The notes under the pieces are model-generated. The model made no database searches, was not told the origin of the DNA, and saw nothing but the letters and a program-made list of their open reading frames with translations. The position numbers and the translations under genes were made by a program. A stretch of 64,000 nt of DNA from assembly GCA_964019165.1 (NCBI GenBank), contig OZ025268.1:13660359-13724358 (forward strand). The letters run 5' to 3'. Positions 54,701 to 64,000 of the stretch are shown here, piece by piece; the first letter of the stretch is position 1, and every line of letters begins with the position of its first letter. Source of the stretch: Mastigias papua. Taxonomy: Eukaryota > Cnidaria > Scyphozoa > Rhizostomeae > Mastigiidae.

Positions 54701-57239
54701 GACCTTGCACACATACGTATGTAAAGCCCATCACAGGCAATGCCAATATTGGCATATACTGTTATATGAGTGAAGGTGAGTGGAAGTGCGTTAAGCTCAT
54801 ACCTAACCGTCTGTTACATCCATGGTTCTACTGATGACAGTAGTTTAGGTAATGTTTCCTACTCAAATTAGTCTTAGTCTCTGGTTTTACACTATATACA
54901 GCTTTAACGTGCTTTACATGTCGCAAAACTGACAATACTATCCAAGGCCTACAATCACTATAAGTACGTGTGTAAAAGCTCCAAAACATAATCTAAGCAT
55001 ATTCCTGCAGTGAATCTAGCATTTATAATTTCTTACGACCATCAGATCAGTCGTCATTGCTGTATTGTCAGACCTTGCACACATACGTATGTAAAGCCCA
55101 TCACAGGCAATGCCAATATTGGCATATACTGTTATATGAGTGAAGGTGAGTGGAAGTGCGTTCAGCTCATACCTAACCGTCTGTTACATCCATGGTTGCA
55201 CTGATGACAGTAGTTTAGGTAATGTTTCCTACTCAAATTAGCCTTAGTCTCTGTTTTTACACTATATACAGCTTTAAAATGCTTTACATGTCGTAAAACT
55301 GACAATACTATGCAAGGCCTACAATCACTATAAGTACGTGTGTAATAGCTCCAAAGCATAATCTAAGCATATTCTTGCAGTGAATCTAGCAGTTATAATA
55401 TCATATCACCATCAGATCAGTCGTATTTGCTGTATTGTCAGACCTTGCACACATACGTATTTTAGGCCCATCACAGGCAATGCCAATATTGACATATACT
55501 GTTGTATGTTTGACATTGAGTGGAAGTGCGTCAATCTCATCCGCTAAACGTCTTTTACATCTATGGTTACACCGATGCCAGTGGTTTAGCTAATGTGTCC
55601 TACTCAAATTAGCCTTAGTCTCTGTTTTTACACAATATAGAGCTTTAAAGTGCTTTACATGTCGTAAAACTGACAATACTATGCAAGGCCTACAATCACT
55701 ATAAGTACGTGTGTAATAGCTCCAAAACATAATCTAAGCATATTCCTGCAGTGAATCTAGCATTTATAATATCATATGACCATCAGATCAGTCGTCATCT
55801 CTGTATTTTCACACATTGCCCAAAAACGTATTTTAGGCCCATTACAGTCAATGCTAATGTGTGCATATACTGTTGTGTTTGAAATTGAGTGGAAGAGCGT
55901 TAGTCTCACCCGCTAAACGTCTTTTACATCTATGGTTACACCGATGCCAGTAGTGTAGGTAATGTTTCCTACTCAAATTAGCCGTAGTCTCTGTTTTTAC
56001 ACTATATACAGCTTTAAAGTGCTTTACATGTCGCAAAACTGACAATACTATTCAAGGCCTTCAATCACTATACGTACGTGTGTTATAGCTCCAAAACATA
56101 ATCTAAGCATATTCCTGCAGTGAATCTAGCATTTATAATATCATATGACCATCAGATCAGTCGATATTGTTTTTATTGTCAGACATTGCACACATACGTA
56201 TTTTAGGCCCATCACAGGCAATGCCAATATTGACATATACTGTTGTATGTTTGACATTGAGTGGAAGTGCTTCAATCTCATCCTCTAAACGTCTTTTACA
56301 TCTATGGTTACACCGATGCCAGTAGTGTAGGTAATGTTTCCTACTCAAATTAGCCGTAGTCTCTGTTTTTACACTATATACAGCTTTAAAGTGCTTTACA
56401 TGTCGCAAAACTGACAATACTATTCAAGGCCTACAATCACTATACGTACGTGTGTTATAGCTCCAAAACATAATCTAAGCATATTCCTGCAGTGAATCTA
56501 GCATTTATAATATCATATGACCATCAGATCAGTCGATATTGCTGTATTGTCAGACCTTGCACACATACGTATTTAAAGCCCATCACAGGCAATGCCAATA
56601 TTGGCATATACTGTTATATGAGTGAAATTGAGTGGAAGTGCGTCACTCTCACCCGCTAAACGTCTTCTACATCTATGGTTACACCGATGCCAGTAGTTTA
56701 GCTAATGTTTCCTACTCAAATTAGCCTTAGTCTCTGTTTTTACACTATATACAGCTTTAAAGTGCTTTACATGTCGCAAAACTGACAATACTATGCAAGG
56801 CCTACAATCACTTTAAGTACGTGAGTAATAGCTCCAAAACATAATCTAAGCATATTCCTGCAGTGAATCTAGCATTTATACTATCATATGACCATCAGAT
56901 CAGTCGTCATTGCTGTATTGTCAGACCTTGCACACATACTTATTTTAGGCCCATCACAAGCAATGCCAATATGTGCATATACTGTTTTATGACTGACTTT
57001 GATTGGAAGTACGACAATCTCATACACTAACCGTCTTTTACATCTATGGTTACACCGATGCCAGTAATTTAGCCAATGTGTCCTACTCAAATTAGCCTTA
57101 GTCTCTGTTTTTACACAATATAGAGCTTTAAAGTGCTGTACATGTCGGAAAACTGACAATACTATGCAAGGCCTACAATCACTATAAGTACGTGTGTAAT
57201 AGCTCCAAAACATAATCTAAGCATATTCCTGCAGTGAAT

Positions 57240-59060
57240 CTAGCATTTATAATTTCTTACGACCATCAGATCAGTCGTCATTGCTGTATTGTCAGACCTT
57301 GCACACATAGGTATGTAAAGCCCATCACAGGCAATGCCAATATTGGCATATACTGTTATATGAGTGAAGTTGAGTGGAAGTGCGTTAAGCTCATACACTA
57401 AACGTCTGTTACATAAATGGTTGCACTGATGACAGTAGTTTAGGTAATGTTTCCTACTCAAATTAGCCTTAGTCTCTGTTTTTACCCAACATAGAGCTTT
57501 AGAGTGCTTTACATGTCGAAAACTGACAATACTATGCAAGGCCTACAATCACTATAAGTACGTGTGTAATAGCTCCAAAACATAATCTAAGCATATTCCT
57601 GCAGTGAATCTAGCATTTATAATTTCTTACGACCATCAGGTCAGTCGTCATTGCTGTATTGTCAGACCTTGCACACATAGGTATGTAAAGCCCATCACAG
57701 GCAATGCCAATATTGGCATATACTGTTATATGAGTGAAGTTGAGTGGAAGTGCGTTAAGCTCATACACTAAACGTCTGTTACATCCATGGTTGCACTGAT
57801 GACAGTAGTTTAGGTAATGTTTCCTACTCAAATTAGCCTTAGTCTCTGTTTTTACACTATATACAGCTTTAAAGTGCTTTACATGTCGCAAAACTGACAA
57901 TACTATGCAAGGCCTACAATCACTATAAGTACGTGTGTAATAGCTCCAAAACATAATCTAAGCATATTCCTGCAGTGAATCTAGCATTTCTAATTTCTTA
58001 CGACCATCAGATCAGTCGTCATTGCTGTATTGTCAGACCTTGCACATATAGGTATGTAAAGCCCATCACAGGCAATGCCAATATTGGCATATACTGTTAT
58101 ATGAGTGAAGTTGAGTGGAAGTGCGTTAAGCTCATACACTAAACGTCTGCTACATCCATGGTTGCACTGATGACAGTAGTTTAGGTAATGTTTCCTACTC
58201 AAATTAGCCTTAGTCTCTGTTTTTACACAATATAGAGCTTTAAAGTGCTGTACATGTCGCAAAACTGACAATACTATGCAAGGCCTACAATCACTATAAG
58301 TACGTGTGTAATAGCTCCAAAACATAATCTAAGCATATTCCTGCAGTGAATCTAGCATTTATAATTTCTTACGACCATCAGATCAGTCGTCATTGCTGTA
58401 TTGTCAGACCTCGCACACATAGGTATGTAAAGCCCATCACAGGCAATGTCAATATTGGCATATACTGTTATATGAGTGAAGTTGAGTGGAAGTGCGTTAA
58501 GCTCATACACTAAACGTCTGTTACGTCCATGGTTGCACTGATGACAGTAGTTTAGGTAATGTTTCCTACTCAAATTAGCCTTAGTCTCTGTTTTTACCCA
58601 ACATAGAGCTGTAGAGTGCTTTACATGTCGCAAAACTGACAATAATATGCAAGGCCTACAATCACTATAAGAACGTGTGTAATAGCTCCAAAACATAATC
58701 TAAGCATATTCCTGGAGTGAATCTAGCATTTATAATTTCTTACGACCATCAGATCAGTCGTCATTGCTGTATTGTCAGACCTTGCACACATAGGTATGTA
58801 CAGCCCATCACAGGCAATGCCAATATTGGCATATACTGTTATATGAGTGAAGTTGAGTGGAAGTGCGTTAAGATCATACACTAAACGTCTGTTACATCCA
58901 TGGTTGCACTGATGACAGTAGTTTAGGTAATGTTTCCTACTCAAATTAGCCTTAGTCTCTGTTTTTACCGAACATATAGCTTTAGAGTGCTTTACATGTC
59001 GCAAAACTGACAATAATATTCAAGGCCTACAATCACTATAAGAACGTGTGTAATAGCTCC
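57240..59060. repeat. Run of five monomers of one satellite subfamily
   Basis: Five adjacent monomers share AATTTCTTACGACCATCAG, GTATGTAAAGCCCATCACAG (AAAG changed to ACAG in the last one) and TTATATGAGTGAAGTTGAG. Four of the five contain the palindrome ATGCCAATATTGGCAT; the one at 58446 has ATGTCAATATTGGCAT. Confidence 0.88.
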
Positions 59061-60562
59061 AAAACATAATCTAAGCATATTCCTGCAGTGAATCTAGCAG
59101 TTATAATATCATATGATCATCAGATGAGTCGATATTGTTTTTATTGTCAGACATTGCACACATACGTATTTTAGGCCCATCACAGGCAATGCCAATATTG
59201 ACATATACTGTTGTATGTTTGACATTGAGTGGAAGTGCTTCAATCTCATCCTCTAAACGTCTTTTACATCTATGGTTACACCGATGCCAGTAGTGTAGGT
59301 AATGGTTCCTACTCAAATTAGCCGTAGTCTCTGTTTTTACACTATATACAGCTTTAAAGTGCTTTACATGTCGCAAAACTGACAATACTATTCAAGGCCT
59401 ACAATCACTATACGTACGTGTGTAATAGCTCCGAAACATAATCTAAGCATATTCCTGCAGTGAATCTAGCATTTATAATATCATATGACCATCAGATCAG
59501 TCGATATTGCTGTATTATCAGACCTTGTACACATACGTAGTTAAAGCCCATCACAGGCAATGCCAATAGTGGCATACACTGTTGTTTGAGTGATATTGAG
59601 TTGAAGTGCGTCAATCTCATCCGCTACCCGTCTGTTACATCTATGGTTACACCGATGCCAGTAGTTTAGCTAATGTTTCCTACTCAAATTAGCATTAGTC
59701 TCTGTTTTTACACTATATACAGCTTTAAAGTGCTTTACATGTCGCAAAACTGACAATACTATGCAAGGCCTACAATCACTTTAAGTACGTGAGTAATAGC
59801 TCCAAAACATAATCTAAGCATATTCCTGCAGTGAATCTAGCATTTATAATATCATATGACCATCAGATCAGTCGTCATTGCTGTATTGTCAGACCTTGTA
59901 CACATACGTATTTTAGGCCTATCACCAGCAATGCCAGTATGTGCATATACTGTTGTATTATTGAAATTGAGTGGAAGTGCGTCAATCTCATACACTAAAC
60001 GTCTTTTACATCCATGGTTACACCGATGCCAGTAGTTTAGCTAATGGTTCCTACTCAAATTAGCCGTAGTCTCTGTTTTTACACTATATACAGCTTTAAA
60101 GTGCTTTACATGTCGCAAAACTGACAATACTATGCAAGGCCTACAATCACTTTAAGTACGTGAGTAATAGCTCCAAAACATAATCTAAGCATATTCCTGC
60201 AGTGAATCTAGCATTTATAATATCATATGACCATCAGATCAGTCGTCATTGCTGTATTGTCAGACCTTGTACACATACGTATTTTAGGCCTATCACCAGC
60301 AATGCCAGTATGTGCATATACTGTTGTATTATTGAAATTGAGTGGAAGTGCGTCAATCTCATACACTAAACGTCTTTTACATCCATGGTTACACCGATGC
60401 CAGTAGTTTAGCTAATGGTTCCTACTCAAATTAGCCTTAGTCTCTGTTTTTACACTATATACAGCTTTAAAGTGCTTTACATGTCGCAAAACTGACAATA
60501 CTATTCAAGGCCTACAATCACTATACGTACGTGTGTAATAGCTCCAAAACATAATCTAAGCA

Positions 60563-63530
60563 TATTCCCGCAGAGAATCTAGCATTTATAATATCATATG
60601 ACCATCAGATCAGTCGTCATTGCTGTATTGTCAGACCTTGCACACATACTTATTTTAGGCCCATCACAAGCAATGCTAATATGTGCATATACTGTTTTAT
60701 GACTGACTTTGATTGGAAGTACGACAATCTCATACACTAACCGTCCTTTACATCTATGGTTACACCGATGCCAGTAATTTAGCCAATGTTTCCTACTCAA
60801 ATTAGCCTTAGTCTCTGTTTTTACACTATATACAGCTTTACAGTGCTTTACATGTCGGACAACTGACAATACTGTGCAATTCCTACAATCACTATAAGTA
60901 CTTGTGTAATAGCTCCAAAACATAATCTAAGCATATTCCTGCAGTGAATCTAGCATTTATAATATCATATGACGATCAGATCAGTTGTTATTGCTGTATT
61001 GTCAAACATTGCACATATACGTAGTATAGGCCCATCACAGGCAATGCCGATATATGCATATACTATTCCATGATTGAAATTGAATGTAAGTGCGTCAATC
61101 TGATCCGCTAAACGTCTTTTACATCTATGGTTACACCGATGCCAGTAGGTTAGGCAATGTTTCCTACTGAAATTAGCCTTAGTCTCTGTGTTTACACTAT
61201 ATACAGCTTTAATGTGCTTTACATGTCGCAAAACTTACAATACTATGCAAGGCCTACAATCACTATAAGTACCTGTGTTATAGCTCCAAAACATAATCTA
61301 AGCATATTCCTGACGTGAATCTAGCATTTATAATATCATATGACCATCAGATCAGTCGTTATTGCTGTATTGTCAAACATTGCACATATACGTATTTTAG
61401 GCCCATTACAAGCAATGCCAATATGTGCATATACTGTTGTATGATTGAAGTTGAGTGGAAGTGCGTCAATCTCATCCGCTAAACATCTTTTACATCTATG
61501 GTTACACCGATGCCAGTAGGTTAGCCAAAGTTTCCTACTGAAATTAGCCTTAGTCTCTGTTTTTACACTATATACAGCTGTAAAGTGCTTTACATGTCGC
61601 AAAACTGACAATACTATGCAAGGCCTACAATCACTTTAAGTACGTGTGTAATAGCTCCAAATTATGATCTAAGCATATTCCTGCAGTGAATCTAGCATGT
61701 ATAATATCATATGACCATCAGATCAATCGTTATTGCTGTATTGTCAGAACTGGCACACATACGTATTTTAGGCCCATTACAAGCAATGCCAATATGTGCA
61801 TATACTGTTCCATGACTGATTTTGAGTGGAAGTGCGTCAATCTCATTCGCTAAACGTCTTTTAAATCTATGGTTACACCGATGGCAGTAGTTTAGCTAAT
61901 GTTTCCTACTCAAATTAGCCTTAGTCTCTGTTTTTACACTACATACAGCTTTAAAATGCTTTATATGTCGCAACACTGACAATACTATGCAAGGCCTACA
62001 ATCACTTTAAGTACGTGTGTAATAGCTCCAAAACATAATCTAAGCATATTCCCGCAGAGAATCTAGCATTTATAATATCATATGACCATCAGATCAGTCG
62101 TCATTGCTGTATTGTCAGACCTTGCACACATACTTATTTTAGGCCCATCACAAGCAATGCTAATATGTGCATATACTGTTTTATGACTGACTTTGATTGG
62201 AAGTACGACAATCTCATACACTAACCGTCCTTTACATCTATGGTTACACCGATGCCAGTAATTTAGCCAATGTTTCCTACTCAAATTAGCCTTAGTCTCT
62301 GTTTTTACACTATATACAGCTTTACAGTGCTTTACATGTCGGACAACTGACAATACTGTGCAATTCCTACAATCACTATAAGTACTTGTGTAATAGCTCC
62401 AAAACATAATCTAAGCATATTCCTGCAGTGAATCTAGCATTTATAATATCATATGACGATCAGATCAGTTGTTATTGCTGTATTGTCAAACATTGCACAT
62501 ATACGTAGTATAGGCCCATCACAGGCAATGCCGATATATGCATATACTATTCCATGATTGAAATTGAATGTAAGTGCGTCAATCTGATCCGCTAAACGTC
62601 TTTTACATCTATGGTTACACCGATGCCAGTAGGTTAGCCAATGTTTCCTACTGAAATTAGCCTTAGTCTCTGTGTTTACACTATATACAGCTTTAATGTG
62701 CTTTACATGTCGCAAAACTTACAATACTATGCAAGGCCTACAATCACTATAAGTACCTGTGTTATAGCTCCAAAACATAATCTAAGCATATTCCTGACGT
62801 GAATCTAGCATTTATAATATCATATGACCATCAGATCAGTCGTTATTGCTGTATTGTCAAACATTGCACATATACGTATTTTAGGCCCATTACAAGCAAT
62901 GCCAATATGTGCATATACTGTTGTATGATTGAAGTTGAGTGGAAGTGCGTCAATCTCATCCGCTAAACATCTTTTACATCTATGGTTACACCGATGCCAG
63001 TAGGTTAGCCAAAGTTTCCTACTGAAATTAGCCTTAGTCTCTGTTTTTACACTATATACAGCTGTAAAGTGCTTTACATGTCGCAAAACTGACAATACTA
63101 TGCAAGGCCTACAATCACTTTAAGTACGTGTGTAATAGCTCCAAATTATGATCTAAGCATATTCCTGCAGTGAATCTAGCATGTATAATATCATATGACC
63201 ATCAGATCAATCGTTATTGCTGTATTGTCAGAACTGGCACACATACGTATTTTAGGCCCATTACAAGCAATGCCAATATGTGCATATACTGTTCCATGAC
63301 TGATTTTGAGTGGAAGTGCGTCAATCTCATTCGCTAAACGTCTTTTAAATCTATGGTTACACCGATGGCAGTAGTTTAGCTAATGTTTCCTACTCAAATT
63401 AGCCTTAGTCTCTGTTTTTACACTACATACAGCTTTAAAATGCTTTATATGTCGCAACACTGACAATACTATGCAAGGCCTACAATCACTTTAAGTACGT
63501 GTGTAATAGCTCCAAAACATAATCTAAGCA
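60563..63530. repeat. Higher-order repeat, period 1484 bp (4 monomers), two copies
   Basis: Four distinct monomers at about 60563-62046 are repeated in the same order at about 62047-63530. Private variants occur in both copies (CCCGCAGAGAATC, GTGCAATTCCTAC, CTGACGTGAATC, CCAAATTATGATC). I found one substitution between the copies (TAGGCAATG near 61152 against TAGCCAATG near 62636). Confidence 0.92.
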
Positions 63531-64000
63531 TATTCCTGCAGTGAATCTAGCATTTATAATATCATATGACCATCAGATCAGTCGTCATTGCTGTATTGTC
63601 AGACCTTGCACACATACGTATTTAAAGCCCATCACAGGCAATGCCAATATTGGCATATACTGTTATATGAGTGAAGTTGAGTGGATGTGCGTTAATCTCA
63701 TACACTAAACGTCTGTTACATCCATGGTTGCACTGATGGCAGTAGTTTAGGTAATGTTTCCTACTCAAATTAGCCGTAGTCTCTGTTTTTACACTATATA
63801 CAGCTTTAAAGTGCTTTACATGTCGCAAAACTGACAATACTATTCAAGGCCTACAGTCACTATACGTACGTGTGTAATAGCTCCGAAACATAATCTAAGC
63901 ATATTCCTGCAGTGAATCTAGCATTTATAATATCATATGACCATCAGATCAGTCGATATTGCTGTATTATCAGACCTTGTACACATACGTAGTTAAAGCC

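Larger units (their letters stand above)
32533..64000. repeat. 371-bp satellite DNA array (about 85 monomers), continues past the window
   Basis: Nearly every 371 bases the same blocks recur: ATTCCTGCAGTGAATCTAGC, ATCAGATCAGTCGTCATTGC, GGCCCATCACAAGCAATGCC, TTACATCTATGGTTACACCG, TTAGCCTTAGTCTCTG and AAGTACGTGTGTAATAGCTC. Monomers near the left edge (32.5-39 kb) are the most diverged; farther right they are more alike and form local higher-order repeats. AT-rich. The monomer is not a multiple of three bases, so no frame passes through successive units. I see no genes, transposon insertions or other sequence inside it. Confidence 0.97.

Noticed and set aside
32533..64000. The satellite array as a CRISPR-like array or a gene cluster
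   Set aside because: The repeats are contiguous 371-bp units without spacers, the organism is an animal, and the unit length is not a multiple of three.

Overview
This window is repetitive nuclear DNA from an animal, most likely an aquatic invertebrate; the phylum cannot be fixed from sequence alone. It holds two Ty3/Gypsy LTR retrotransposons, a decayed Polinton/Maverick (adintovirus-like) provirus, non-coding DNA transposons, and about 31 kb of satellite. I see no single-copy host gene, tRNA or rRNA.

The left half (1-30125) is a nested stack. The oldest layer is one AT-rich Polinton-like element on the minus strand. Read from high to low coordinates it carries a protein-primed-type family B DNA polymerase, a coiled-coil protein, a penton-like protein, a small virion-type protein, a double-jelly-roll major capsid protein, a pX-like glycine-rich protein and an adenain-like protease that runs off the left edge. 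Every gene is broken by frameshifts or stops. Three insertions split this element: Gypsy-1 (732-5287, 133-bp LTRs, TSD CTAAG) in the pX-like gene, and two copies of an unclassified non-coding element, here called TE-X (7254-13458 in the small virion gene, 16742-27826 in polB). TE-X copy 1 holds a 2.8-kb hAT-like element (10402-13224). TE-X copy 2 holds an intact Gypsy-2 (17389-23875) with identical 478-bp LTRs, a 371-codon gag and a 1335-codon pol. Gag and pol are linked by a textbook -1 frameshift signal: T TTA AAC, a 6-nt spacer, then an 8-bp GC-rich hairpin.

To the right, a long (TCA)n tract (30126-30262) ends the Polinton remnant. It is followed by an inverted, nearly identical copy of 2.26 kb of TE-X copy 2 (30263-32532), making a large imperfect palindrome with arms at 24784-27040 and 30263-32532. 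The inverted copy stops abruptly at 32532. A 371-bp satellite array then runs to the window end (about 85 monomers), with local higher-order repeats of 4 monomers (1484 bp) and 5 monomers (1855 bp). One monomer subfamily carries a perfect 16-bp palindrome.

Functionally, only Gypsy-2 looks capable of making proteins; everything else is decayed or non-coding. The inferred order of events is: Polinton integration and decay, then TE-X and Gypsy-1 insertion, then the inverted duplication. The hAT-like element entered TE-X copy 1 at some later point, and Gypsy-2 entered copy 2 most recently.
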